Assembly: GCF_900119155.1 (NCBI RefSeq)
Contig: NZ_FPIR01000003.1
Coordinates: forward strand, 124,001-188,000
Length of the DNA: 64,000 bases
Direction of reading: 5' to 3'
Origin: Ruminococcus sp. YE71
Lineage (GTDB): Bacteria; Bacillota; Clostridia; Oscillospirales; Ruminococcaceae
Positions 8,451-16,665 of this stretch are shown here, one piece after another. The notes below the pieces were generated by a model. That model was not told where the DNA came from, searched no databases, and was given only the letters and a program-made list of their open reading frames with translations. A program made the position numbers and the translations under genes. Within the stretch, counting starts at the first letter, position 1, and each line of letters starts with the position of its first letter.

Positions 8451-9431
8451 ATGAGTGAGACTGTTTTACCGGTCAATCCGCTTTTGTCTATAGATACAGG
8501 CTTCCGCAGCTATCTGAATGCTTATACACGTTCCTTTCAGAACCATGTTATCGACGGTCAGCTCGACTATGCGTTCGACTCGGATTTTGCTATCCGACAG
8601 AAACTCATAGGGCTTTCGGGCTGGGGAAAGCTCTCAAAGGCGATCAATACGACGGATATCGCGGCAGAGGCCAAACTGCTCTTCTTCAAGTGCGAGCAGG
8701 CAGGTTCGCTGAAATATCCCGAGATCTATGATATACTGAAGCGCTGCTGCGAAAGGCTGGAGCTCAATCAGCCGATCGTACTGGTGCGCAAGGATTTGGA
8801 GAAGCCGCTGATCTACTCGATCGCGAGCGATGTTCTCGAACCCTGCATAATCATCACAAAGCCGCTGCTGGATATGTGCAACACGGATGAGCTCGAACTG
8901 CTCATCGGCAGCGAATGCGGCAGGATACAGAACAACCACTGCGTATACAGCTGGGCGTTCACTTACCTTAACTACAACAAGAACACATTCAAACCGTCCG
9001 AGCGGAGCTACAAGGGCGCTGTCAACAGTCAGGTGGTCGCGACCCTTATCGACTGGGTGAGATACGCCGACGTGACAGCCGACCGCGCAGGCATGATATG
9101 TATGTCGCGCCCGGGACGCTTTGTCGAGATATTCTGCGGCATCATGCAGAAGGAATATGTGGACTTCTTCGGAAGGAGCAACCCGAATCTCGACCGCGTG
9201 AAGCTCGAAAGACTGCTCGACAGGAACCATACCATCGCTGCAAGAGGATTGCAGCATGACCCGTCCCTCACAGAGCTCGAACGCAGAGTGCTCGCTTCGG
9301 CAGAGTTCCTCAGCTGCGATTCGCTGTTCAGGTGGAGGAGGGATATCGAAGCTCCCGACGTACACACCAGCACAGGTCAGGTGTGTGATGTCCGCTCGAA
9401 TATCATACTATCGGGAGGGCAGGGAATATGA
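8451..9431 (+). CDS. M48-peptidase-like protein with degenerate zinc site
   Basis: 326 residues, no signal peptide or clear membrane helix. The stretch DELELLIGSECGRIQNNH (146-163) aligns by eye with the M48 segment ExxxLIGHELGHIxxxH, but both zinc histidines of HExxH are Ser154 and Arg158. Only the catalytic Glu155 remains. A second block, RYADVTADRAG (204-214), matches the third-ligand region (E-x-x-A-D-R-A-G), with the Glu ligand replaced by Asp207. I infer a pseudopeptidase, acting perhaps as an adaptor or scaffold. It lies between two dynamin-like GTPase genes, 21 bases after the first, and overlaps the second by four bases (ATGA), so the three products are probably made in fixed ratio. 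Family assignment is by pattern and moderately sure. Confidence 0.65.
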   Translation: MSETVLPVNPLLSIDTGFRSYLNAYTRSFQNHVIDGQLDYAFDSDFAIRQKLIGLSGWGKLSKAINTTDIAAEAKLLFFKCEQAGSLKYPEIYDILKRCCERLELNQPIVLVRKDLEKPLIYSIASDVLEPCIIITKPLLDMCNTDELELLIGSECGRIQNNHCVYSWAFTYLNYNKNTFKPSERSYKGAVNSQVVATLIDWVRYADVTADRAGMICMSRPGRFVEIFCGIMQKEYVDFFGRSNPNLDRVKLERLLDRNHTIAARGLQHDPSLTELERRVLASAEFLSCDSLFRWRRDIEAPDVHTSTGQVCDVRSNIILSGGQGI

Positions 9432-11197
9432 CAGAACTCAATAACACCGCAGCCCACCGCGATATAGAAAAGATCAGGGAGATCTTCAAAAAGCTCTCCG
9501 CGGACAAGGAACTCGGCTCGATAATGGGCAGGGATTTCACAGAAGGTCTTGCAGACTGGAACGCGCTTATCGACAAGCGCTGCGACGAACCGTTCACACT
9601 CGTGATACTCGGCGACTTCAAACGCGGAAAGAGCACGATAATCAACGCTCTTCTTGGACGCGAGATCGCGCCTTCGTCCGTTTCTCCCGAGACCTACACG
9701 ATAAACGAGATCTCCTACGGCGACGTTCAGGACGCCTGGGCAGTGCTCGAAAACGGTCAGCGCGTGCCGATGCAGATGTACGACATCACACGCGACAGGC
9801 TCGAACGCATCATGAAAATGCTCCCCTCAAAGGTGGACTATATCGAGATACACGACAACGCGCCTATCTTAAAGGAGATACGCATCGTCGATACACCGGG
9901 TCTTTCCGACCTCGACGACCTTGACAGACAGGTGACGAAATACCTTATCAACGCCGACGCCATCATGTACGCCGCCAACTGCCTGCTCCCCTTCTCGGAG
10001 TCGGAACAGCTGTTCCTCGCGGGACACGTCCAGCCGAGAAGATTCGGTATGCTGTATGTGCTGGTCAACATGATAGACGCACTCAACACCCGTCAGGATG
10101 TTGACAAGATACTCAAGCGATTCAACGTGCTGAGCGAGAAGATAGTTCCGAACTCCTTCGTTTACGGCATCAGCGCCGCAGACGAGCTCGCACGCAAGCT
10201 CGGCAAGCGCCGTCCACCCGACAAGGGTACGAGAGACTTCTACGAAACGCAGTTCATGCAGTTCGAGATGTCGCTCCAGAGGGACATCATCCTGAAAAAG
10301 GACATCATCCGCACAGACAGAGTGCTGACCATGCTGGATGATATGGCGAACGAGACTTCCGCGAAACTGCATATGTTCGCGGAGATGGCGGAGCTCGACT
10401 ACAAAAAGCTCGAAGACAAGGCAAAGGACTTCGACGACGAATGCTCACAGCTCGAAGCCGCTCTCGAAAACTGCAAGCCCGTTCTGAAGCTGACTGTCAC
10501 AGAGATGCAGCAGGAAGCCGAGACATGGATGTACGAATTCTTCGCGAAGCTCAGAAAGAGCATCCTCGAACTGCGCGAGAAGGACGAGAACGGCGAGGAC
10601 ATCTACCCGCCCGAAGAGATAGAGAAATACTTCTACTCCTACCTCATGGAAAAGGTGGGCGAGGCTTACCGCACCTGCATAGAACATCACCGCGACAGGC
10701 TCAACGAGCAGGTGGACAAGATGAGCAGACAGCTTGCGAAGAAGCTCGGTATCGAGGATCTTTCGCAGGTGACGCAGGTCACTTCGGTGGACAGGATAAT
10801 GCGCTCGCTGGGCAAGAAGGTCACAAAACAGGTGATGGGCGTGAAGCTGTTCGGCACTTCCGAGACTTTCCCGCCTGCTACCATGTCGGCATTCAGCAAC
10901 ATCCTCGGACGCAAGAAGCAGACCGACATCATCGACATAGCCCTCGAAAACTACGACGACATCAGAGGCAATATCGTCAAGGACATAAAGTCGGTATATC
11001 AGGATCTGGAGATAAAGGCGCTCGAACAGCTGGACAGCATCTACCGCTATCAGGCGGAGCTCGGCAGAGAGACACTCGGTCAGGCAAAGCAGATGCTCGA
11101 AAGCTCCGACCGCGAGAATATCGCGAAGACCCTTCGCGAAGCTATCGACATGATCGGAGAACCGATGGCGATACTGGAAAAGTACAAAAGGAAATAA
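9428..11197 (+). CDS. Soluble dynamin-like GTPase, partner of the upstream GTPase
   Basis: 589 residues. G1 is GDFKRGKST (62-70) and G3 is DTPG (155-158); the G4 position reads LVNMID. The rest is helical, including RDIILKKDIIRTDRVL and a C-terminal coiled region, and no hydrophobic paddle like that of the first GTPase is seen. The pair is therefore asymmetric, one membrane-associated and one soluble, as in some described bacterial dynamin pairs. It overlaps the M48-like gene by four bases. The next gene starts 45 bases later behind its own ribosome binding site and encodes a secreted enzyme, so operon membership beyond here is doubtful. Confidence 0.87.
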   Translation: MTELNNTAAHRDIEKIREIFKKLSADKELGSIMGRDFTEGLADWNALIDKRCDEPFTLVILGDFKRGKSTIINALLGREIAPSSVSPETYTINEISYGDVQDAWAVLENGQRVPMQMYDITRDRLERIMKMLPSKVDYIEIHDNAPILKEIRIVDTPGLSDLDDLDRQVTKYLINADAIMYAANCLLPFSESEQLFLAGHVQPRRFGMLYVLVNMIDALNTRQDVDKILKRFNVLSEKIVPNSFVYGISAADELARKLGKRRPPDKGTRDFYETQFMQFEMSLQRDIILKKDIIRTDRVLTMLDDMANETSAKLHMFAEMAELDYKKLEDKAKDFDDECSQLEAALENCKPVLKLTVTEMQQEAETWMYEFFAKLRKSILELREKDENGEDIYPPEEIEKYFYSYLMEKVGEAYRTCIEHHRDRLNEQVDKMSRQLAKKLGIEDLSQVTQVTSVDRIMRSLGKKVTKQVMGVKLFGTSETFPPATMSAFSNILGRKKQTDIIDIALENYDDIRGNIVKDIKSVYQDLEIKALEQLDSIYRYQAELGRETLGQAKQMLESSDRENIAKTLREAIDMIGEPMAILEKYKRK

Positions 11198-11242
11198 ATA
11201 CAGTAAAAGGAGATGACATTATAAAGACCATTGGAGGTTGAT

Positions 11243-12841
11243 ATGATGTTCAGATTTAAGAAACCGATAGCGGCGGCAGTATCACTGCTCGCGGCTGCGC
11301 TTATGATAGGCTCGGCAGGCGAGACTCTTTCGGGCGGCAGCTTACCGCCAATGACAGCTCACGCTTCCGTTATACAGCAGGCAAAGGCTATCTCAAGCTG
11401 CACAGTAACAGTCAAGACGACCAAATTTGCTTACAACGGCAAGGAAAGAGTACCGCAGGTCATAGTCATGGACGGCACTACAAAACTCACACGCAATACC
11501 GACTACACACTCAAATACACAAACAACAAGAACCCGGGCAAGGCCACCGTCGTCGTTACGGGCAAGGGCAATTACTCGGGCACGGCTTCGGCTTCGTTCA
11601 TCATCACCCCGGGAGCCATAGCTTCGGCATCGGCTTCGTCGGTGACCGCGACTTCCGCAAAGCTCACATGGTCGAAAACGAACGGTGCGACGGGCTACAA
11701 GATCTACGCCTACAACAAGTCCAAGAGCAGATGGGAGATAAAGAAGACCATAGCTTCCGCCGCCACCCTGTCGGAGACCCTCACGGGACTTACCGCCAAC
11801 ACCACCTACCTTTACAGGGTCAACGCCTACATCTCGGCGGACGGCAAATCCTACATCGGCGGTTCAAAGCAGGTCGGCTTCACCACTCCGAAGCAGTCAA
11901 CTGGCACTACCCCCGTGGCGGTGAACGGCAGACTCAAAGTCTCGGGCGCAAATATCGTCAACAAGAACGGTCAGAAGTTCCAGATAAGAGGTATGTCCAC
12001 CCACGGTCTCATGTGGGAGGATTTCTCGAACATCACTTCCACCGCTTCCCTCAAGACCCTGCGCGATGACTGGGGCGTGAACACCATCCGCCTCGCCATG
12101 TACACCGAGGAATGGGGCGGCTACACCAAGGGCTACGCTACTCAGGCAAAGAACAAGGTCAACACGGGCGTTGCGAACGCTACCTCCCTCGGTATGTATG
12201 CCGTCATCGACTGGCATATCCTCAACGACGGCGACCCGCTGAAGCACAAGGACGAGGCTGTGGCATTCTTCACCGAGATGGCTCAGAAGTACAAGAACAA
12301 CGAGAACGTCATCTACGAGATATGCAACGAACCCAACGGCACAGGCATCACCTGGACAAATAACGTGAAGCCTTATGCCACCGCCGTTGTCAGCGCTATC
12401 AGAAAGTATGACAAGAACGCGATAATCATCGTGGGCACTACCAACTGGTCGCAGGACATCGACAAGGTTGTCAACAGCAGACTCAGCGACACCAACATCG
12501 TTTACTCGCTGCACTTCTACGCCGACACCCACAAGCAGTGGCTCAGAGACCGCTTCACCAACTGCTACAACAAGGGTCTGCCGATACTCGTTTCCGAGTT
12601 CGGTACCTGCAACGCAAAGGGCGCAGGCAACGTAAACACCACCGAGACACAGACCTGGCTGAAACTTCTCGACTCGAAGAACGTGGGCTACATCAACTGG
12701 TCTGCCTGCGGAAAGGCTGAGACAGCTTCCGCATTCAAGTCGGGTACCAACCTCTCGAACATCCCCGCAGGCGAGAGCGCTCTTACCGAGAGCGGAAAAC
12801 TCGTCCGCAAGTGGTACAGGTCAAGAGCAGGATTAAAGTGA
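11243..12841 (+). CDS. Secreted GH5 endoglucanase-type glycoside hydrolase with Ig-like and FN3 domains
   Basis: About 532 residues. Starts at 11243 or 11246 are both possible: GGAGG ends five or eight bases before them. The order is: signal peptide (FKKPIAAAVSLLAAALMIGS); a beta-sandwich module with the FAYNGKERVPQVIV...GKGNYSGTASASF pattern (about 50-125); a fibronectin type III module (about 130-215, KLTWSKTNGATGYKIY); and a GH5 catalytic domain to the end. The acid/base glutamate is in EICNEPNG (about 363) and the nucleophile in LVSEFGT (about 452); the HFYADTH strand is also present. The enzyme should cut beta-1,4-glucan outside the cell, probably as an endoglucanase. No dockerin or cellulose-binding module is visible. 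A bidirectional terminator follows. Confidence 0.92.
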   Translation: MMFRFKKPIAAAVSLLAAALMIGSAGETLSGGSLPPMTAHASVIQQAKAISSCTVTVKTTKFAYNGKERVPQVIVMDGTTKLTRNTDYTLKYTNNKNPGKATVVVTGKGNYSGTASASFIITPGAIASASASSVTATSAKLTWSKTNGATGYKIYAYNKSKSRWEIKKTIASAATLSETLTGLTANTTYLYRVNAYISADGKSYIGGSKQVGFTTPKQSTGTTPVAVNGRLKVSGANIVNKNGQKFQIRGMSTHGLMWEDFSNITSTASLKTLRDDWGVNTIRLAMYTEEWGGYTKGYATQAKNKVNTGVANATSLGMYAVIDWHILNDGDPLKHKDEAVAFFTEMAQKYKNNENVIYEICNEPNGTGITWTNNVKPYATAVVSAIRKYDKNAIIIVGTTNWSQDIDKVVNSRLSDTNIVYSLHFYADTHKQWLRDRFTNCYNKGLPILVSEFGTCNAKGAGNVNTTETQTWLKLLDSKNVGYINWSACGKAETASAFKSGTNLSNIPAGESALTESGKLVRKWYRSRAGLK

Positions 12842-12858
12842 CAATAATCTGCAAACAA

Positions 12859-12900
12859 AAAAGCATCGGACATCACAGAGGTGTCCGATGCTTCATTTTT
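12859..12900. terminator. Bidirectional terminator between GH5 and vanW-like genes
   Basis: AAGCATCGGACA (12861-12872) and TGTCCGATGCTT (12882-12893) form a 12-bp perfect stem with A-rich and T-rich flanks, serving the convergent genes on both sides. Confidence 0.9.
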
Positions 12901-12914
12901 GCCCGACAGCCGTA

Positions 12915-13745
12915 TCAGACGGCGGCGGACTCCCTTATCTCCAGTCCGTCGGTGTCATAGCATACCCTTGCATGATTGTGACGGATAAGCTCCTTTGAAG
13001 TGTGGTCGCCCGTCACGCGGTCTACCTTTATCCTGTAGACATCGCCGTTGCGGTAGACTACGCCGTCCTCACGCGAGAAAAACACGTTCTCCGCCTCGAT
13101 ATGGTACTTGTATCTCTGGCGCTTGTCCGCCCTCAGCTCTCCGCAGAGATACTCGTCGGTCGTATAGATGATGAGCTGATATGTAATGTCGGTGTCGTTG
13201 CGGAAACGGTAGTCGAGATAGTTGAACATTATGCTCGTACCCGTCCCGAAGGGGATGGTGCGGTTGAAATCGGGGAACAGGTCTATCTGGTCGTGGTGAT
13301 GATGCTCGGTGATGGTAAGCTCGGAGTGCAGTATCATCCAGTGGATGAGGTTAGTCATCTGGCACATTCCGCCGCCTATGCCCGACGAGGGATGGTCGGA
13401 GAATATCGTCAGACCCTCACGGTAGCCGTCCTTTTCGGAAAGACTGCCCACCAGATACCAGAACGAAAAGGTCTCGCCGGGACGGATGAGCACCTTGTTC
13501 ACCTTCGGCGCGGAGAGCGAAAGGTTCACCGCCTTGTTCTCCTGAAGAAGCATATTCACGTTGCCGAGCCTGCGTCTTATCAGCGAATTGTGCTTGTAGA
13601 TGACATATTCGAGCTTTTCCTCAGACCTGGTCTTTGCAAAGCTGTGAGCGTCAAAAATGTTCTTTACGGCACGCATCGCCACACATTTCTTCTCCGAGAT
13701 AGCGTATGTGAGCGGAGAGATCTCACAAAATAATTTACGTTTCAT
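12915..13745 (-). CDS. VanW family protein
   Basis: 276 residues. The start at 13745 is preferred over the ATG at 13754 because GAAGGAAGG lies about nine bases before it but directly abuts the other. The VanW core is clear: RPGETFSFW, then GYREGLTIF, GIGGGMCQMTNLIHW and ELTITEHHHHDQ. No signal peptide is obvious. The family was named from vancomycin-resistance clusters, but its biochemical role is unknown and most members, as here, have no resistance genes nearby. It shares the terminator with the GH5 gene. Confidence 0.85.
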   Translation of the reverse strand: MKRKLFCEISPLTYAISEKKCVAMRAVKNIFDAHSFAKTRSEEKLEYVIYKHNSLIRRRLGNVNMLLQENKAVNLSLSAPKVNKVLIRPGETFSFWYLVGSLSEKDGYREGLTIFSDHPSSGIGGGMCQMTNLIHWMILHSELTITEHHHHDQIDLFPDFNRTIPFGTGTSIMFNYLDYRFRNDTDITYQLIIYTTDEYLCGELRADKRQRYKYHIEAENVFFSREDGVVYRNGDVYRIKVDRVTGDHTSKELIRHNHARVCYDTDGLEIRESAAV

Positions 13746-13964
13746 ATTCTGCATCCTTCCTTCGGTCCATTATCTATAATAGTCTGCTAAAACAGATCTT
13801 TATAATAATAGACTGTTATTTCGCCAAAAAAGTTATATACCGTTTATTAAACGATTGTAAACTTTATGTAACGCGTCATTCGTACACGCCTGACCGACAA
13901 CACGCCGTATTGTGAAAACAAAAGGGTGAAATATGAAAAATTTCGGGGTTATTGTTTTATTGTG
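13746..13964. other. Divergent intergenic region before the SH3-type protein
   Basis: AT-rich intergenic DNA between the vanW-like gene (-) and the next plus-strand gene. AGTCT and AGACT repeats flank TTTATAATAATAG at 13781-13813, but no convincing -35/-10 pair for the minus-strand gene was found. No ORF or RNA gene was recognised. Confidence 0.5.
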
Positions 13965-13993
13965 TTGACAAAATCGGAAAAATCGGTTATAAT
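13965..13993 (+). promoter_or_regulatory. Promoter of the SH3-type protein / YgjP pair
   Basis: A perfect-consensus TTGACA and TATAAT separated by 17 bases, about 65 bases before the ATG at 14059. Confidence 0.88.
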
Positions 13994-14058
13994 ATATAAT
14001 GAGTTATTATATTGACGGCATAGGAATCTGACATCCGTCATGAGAAGGATCTGATAAA

Positions 14059-14571
14059 ATGAGCAGTTTTAACGACAGAAGCAGCGGACCCGCCGAGAGG
14101 ATAACCCTCGCAGGGATAGCCGCGATAATAGTAGTAGGAGTTTTCGTGGTGTGCGTTGTACTGATACTCGCGAAAAGCCTCTTCCCGTCCAACGACAGCA
14201 ACGTTACCGATGAGGTGTTCACGGGTACGAAGGGCTCTTCCAGCTCGGTGGCACAGACGGTCTCCGAAACTTCCGAGGACAGCTCTTCCGAGGGCGGAAA
14301 GATAATCGATGAGAGCGCAGCTTCCCTCGACTCCGCATCCGTCAGCGATTCGAGCAGCCACGACGATACCTCTTCCGTAGTTTCGGGCGAGGTCGCTTAC
14401 CTTACCCAGACCGCTTACCTGCGCTCCGCAGGCGACGAGAACGCTGACCCGATACTCTCCATCGCGGCAGGCGAGGAAGTTACAGTTATCGACAGACCCG
14501 CAGGCAGCGAGTATGTTCACATCAACTATATCGGCTACGACGGCTACGTTTGGTACGGCTACCTCGGCTGA
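14059..14571 (+). CDS. Membrane-anchored protein with serine-rich linker and bacterial SH3-like domain
   Basis: 170 residues. One N-terminal transmembrane helix (about 15-40, ITLAGIAAIIVVGVFVV), then a Ser/Asp/Glu-rich extracytoplasmic linker (about 50-110), then a domain of about 55 residues (AYLTQTAYLRSAGDENADPI...YDGYVWYGYLG) with the spacing of SH3b domains, which often bind cell-wall peptides. GAGAAGGA precedes the ATG. Its stop overlaps the next start by one base (TGATG). Function beyond likely wall association is unknown. Confidence 0.7.
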   Translation: MSSFNDRSSGPAERITLAGIAAIIVVGVFVVCVVLILAKSLFPSNDSNVTDEVFTGTKGSSSSVAQTVSETSEDSSSEGGKIIDESAASLDSASVSDSSSHDDTSSVVSGEVAYLTQTAYLRSAGDENADPILSIAAGEEVTVIDRPAGSEYVHINYIGYDGYVWYGYLG

Positions 14572-15257
14572 TGAAAAAGCTGTGTACGATAGAGCTTGAG
14601 AGCGGTACGCTCGACTACCTGCTCGACATCGGAAAGCGGTCGAACGCTTACCTGAACATCCGCGACGGCGTTGTGACGGTGAGACTTCCGCTGAGCGGCA
14701 AGCCTTCCGACGCGGAACGGCTGATACGCTCCCACGAAAAATGGATACGCGATAAACTCGGCAGCCACAGCGAACGCTCACGCCTGCCGAAGAGCTTCGA
14801 GGACGGCGAGGTGCTGTCACTGCTCGGCAGGAAATATACCCTGCGGATAGCCGAGAGCGCCGAATACCGCGAACCCGAGACCGAGGGCGATACGCTGACG
14901 GTCTACGTGGCAAAGACCATGACCCGCGCCGACGCGGAACGGTTGTTCTCGCGGTACGTGTACGGCATCTGCGAAAAATGCGTGATGAAGGCGTTCGAGA
15001 CCTACACCCAGCGGCTCGGGCTCCGACCGAAGAAGATCACCTTCAAGAAAATGACTTCGAGGTGGGGGAGCTGCTCTTCAAACGGCAGTATCTCGATAAA
15101 CGTCGGGGTCGTCTGCTTTGAACAGGAGTGCATCGACTACGTGGTGATACACGAGCTGTGCCATCTGAAATACATGGATCACAGCGAGAATTTCTGGAGA
15201 CTGGTATCCACCTGCTGTCCCGATTACAAACGGCTCCGCGAAAGAATGAAACACTGA
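14571..15257 (+). CDS. YgjP-type (DUF45/SprT-like) metallopeptidase
   Basis: 228 residues from the ATG that overlaps the preceding stop. The C-terminal half has the YgjP signature: KKMTSRWGSCSSNGSISIN, then the zinc motif VIHELCHLKYMDHS and a later SENFWRLV. Two His of HExxH and a downstream His would bind zinc. YgjP proteins are found beside restriction or DNA-repair genes in other bacteria; here the only partner is the SH3-type membrane protein. No signal peptide, so cytoplasmic. A terminator shared with the DtxR-type gene follows. Confidence 0.88.
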   Translation: MKKLCTIELESGTLDYLLDIGKRSNAYLNIRDGVVTVRLPLSGKPSDAERLIRSHEKWIRDKLGSHSERSRLPKSFEDGEVLSLLGRKYTLRIAESAEYREPETEGDTLTVYVAKTMTRADAERLFSRYVYGICEKCVMKAFETYTQRLGLRPKKITFKKMTSRWGSCSSNGSISINVGVVCFEQECIDYVVIHELCHLKYMDHSENFWRLVSTCCPDYKRLRERMKH

Positions 15258-15262
15258 AAACA

Positions 15263-15297
15263 AAAAGGAGTGCCCTGCGGCACTCCTTGATTTTTTT
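15263..15297. terminator. Bidirectional terminator between YgjP and DtxR-type genes
   Basis: AAGGAGTGCC (15265-15274) and GGCACTCCTT (15279-15288) form a 10-bp stem with a four-base loop; a T-run follows on the plus strand and an A-run precedes it, so it works in both directions. Confidence 0.9.
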
Positions 15298-15301
15298 ATC
15301 A

Positions 15302-15676
15302 TCACTTGTTCTTCTCGATGAACTCCTTTATCTTTGCGAAGCTCTCGGCGCTGATGTCGTGTTCGAGACGGCAGGCGTCCTCCGCCGCGGTCTCTTCGCT
15401 GACACCGAGACTTACGAGCCATTCGGTGAAGAAACGGTGACGCTCATAAATGGTCTCCGCCACCTGCTGACCCGCTTCGGTCAGGGTGATATATCCGCCG
15501 CCGTCGATATTGATGAACCCGCCTTCGCGCAGGATGCCCATGGCACGGCTGACGCTCGGCTTTGAAAGCTCCATCTCGTGAACGACGTCTATTGAGCGCA
15601 CTTCGCCCTGTTTATGACGGAGAATAAGGATAGTTTCCAGATAATCCTCTCCCGATTCGTGCAGCTGCTTTGCCAT
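15302..15676 (-). CDS. DtxR/MntR-family metal-dependent repressor
   Basis: 124 residues, the short form without the SH3 domain. The winged helix is at about 25-75 (SIDVVHEMELSKPSVSRAMGIL) and the metal-binding dimerisation domain follows. The N-terminal ligands look MntR-like (Asp11 and Glu14 in GEDYLETI), while the C-terminal set reads CRLEH, as in iron-type DtxR (Cys-x-x-Glu-His), so the metal preference cannot be called. GGGAGG lies eight bases before the ATG. The targets are unknown; no metal transporter is adjacent. Confidence 0.88.
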   Translation of the reverse strand: MAKQLHESGEDYLETILILRHKQGEVRSIDVVHEMELSKPSVSRAMGILREGGFINIDGGGYITLTEAGQQVAETIYERHRFFTEWLVSLGVSEETAAEDACRLEHDISAESFAKIKEFIEKNK

Positions 15677-15707
15677 AACGATTCCTCCCTTTTTCGAGTT
15701 GTATTAT

Positions 15708-15737
15708 ATTATACCACAGATATTGCAAAAAAGTCAA
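15708..15737 (-). promoter_or_regulatory. Promoter of the DtxR-type gene
   Basis: On the minus strand TTGACT and TATAAT are 18 bases apart; a second overlapping TATAAT follows five bases later. The -35 box overlaps the last codon of the upstream araC-type gene. Confidence 0.7.
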
Positions 15738-16528
15738 GTACTGTTTTCATCCACCCGCCGCGCTCCCGAGCGCCTGTATCCGCTTGGGGTCATGCCCGTT
15801 CTGTCCTTGAAGCGGTGCAGGAAGCACGCCGTATTCGCATAGCCGCACAGCCGCGCTATCTCGCCGACGGTCAGCGAAGTGCTGCTGAGGTAGTACTGCG
15901 CCGTGCGTATCCTCGCGGTCAGAAGATCCTCATAGCAGCTTATGCCGAACTGCATACGGTAAAGCTGCTGAAAGTGCGACGGCGAAAGGTTCACGCGCTC
16001 GGCAAGGGACGCCACCGACCCGAACTGTGCAGGGCTGCTGTACATCTGCGCCCTCAGCTCGTTGAGCACCGCCGAGTGATGTATCATGCGTTCCTCGCGG
16101 CGGTCAACGGGCGGCTCGGAGAGTTTCAGCAGCAGCATCTCGATAAGGCGGGATATGTAACGCTCGCGCTTTTCCGACCGTGAGAGCTGTTCGCGGCTGA
16201 GCATCCTCATGAGGGTCTCGGCCTCGGCGATGGTGTCGGGGGTCAGCAGTCTGCCGAACGACACCCCTTCAAGCTCGCTTTCGTCATCGGTGTCGAAGTG
16301 CAGGAAATGATTGATATACCTGCCCCCCGACGGTCGGTAGAACTGCGGCTCTCCCCTGTCGAAGATGACGGCGCTGTCGGGTCGGACGGGCTGTTCGGAA
16401 CCGTTCAGCGTGAGCAGAGCGTCGGTCTTGAATATTATCAGCAGCCTGTCACCCGAACCCTCGGGGCGGTCGATGCAGAAATCCGCCGAATGCTGGGTAT
16501 CCATTCCGAGCGCGTTGAGACGTATCAT
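15734..16528 (-). CDS. AraC-family transcriptional regulator
   Basis: 264 residues: N-terminal cupin-like sensing domain (about 1-130) and C-terminal pair of helix-turn-helix motifs (FGSVASLAERVNLSPSHFQQ and LTVGEIARLCGYANTACFLHRF), ending with the family signature RFKDRTGMTPSGYRR. Members usually sense sugars. Its promoter overlaps that of the divergently transcribed unknown gene at 16666, and the GH51 arabinofuranosidase lies just beyond, so both are plausible targets (inference). GAGGTGAG precedes the ATG. Confidence 0.9.
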   Translation of the reverse strand: MIRLNALGMDTQHSADFCIDRPEGSGDRLLIIFKTDALLTLNGSEQPVRPDSAVIFDRGEPQFYRPSGGRYINHFLHFDTDDESELEGVSFGRLLTPDTIAEAETLMRMLSREQLSRSEKRERYISRLIEMLLLKLSEPPVDRREERMIHHSAVLNELRAQMYSSPAQFGSVASLAERVNLSPSHFQQLYRMQFGISCYEDLLTARIRTAQYYLSSTSLTVGEIARLCGYANTACFLHRFKDRTGMTPSGYRRSGARRVDENST

Positions 16529-16568
16529 TTTCTCACCTCAAAATCGTAGGATTAGTAACTATAATAGT

Positions 16569-16597
16569 ATTATATAGTATTGAATCCTGTTTGTCAA
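16569..16597 (-). promoter_or_regulatory. Promoter of the AraC-type gene
   Basis: On the minus strand TTGACA and TATAAT are separated by 17 bases. It overlaps the divergent plus-strand promoter by 18 bases, so polymerase can probably occupy only one at a time. Confidence 0.82.
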
Positions 16598-16608
16598 TAT
16601 GGTATAAT
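16580..16608 (+). promoter_or_regulatory. Promoter of the unknown gene at 16666
   Basis: TTGAAT and TATAAT separated by 17 bases, with the -35 region lying inside the divergent promoter. Confidence 0.75.
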
Positions 16609-16620
16609 TTACTGAGCGGT

Positions 16621-16636
16621 CCGTGTTCGGACACGG
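16621..16636. promoter_or_regulatory. Inverted repeat just downstream of the divergent promoter
   Basis: CCGTGT-TCGG-ACACGG is a perfect 6-bp inverted repeat about 13 bases after the plus-strand -10 box. It may be an operator or a short leader hairpin with a stable UUCG-like loop. Confidence 0.4.
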
Positions 16637-16665
16637 CCTGTATCATTGTGGGAAGGAACATTATC

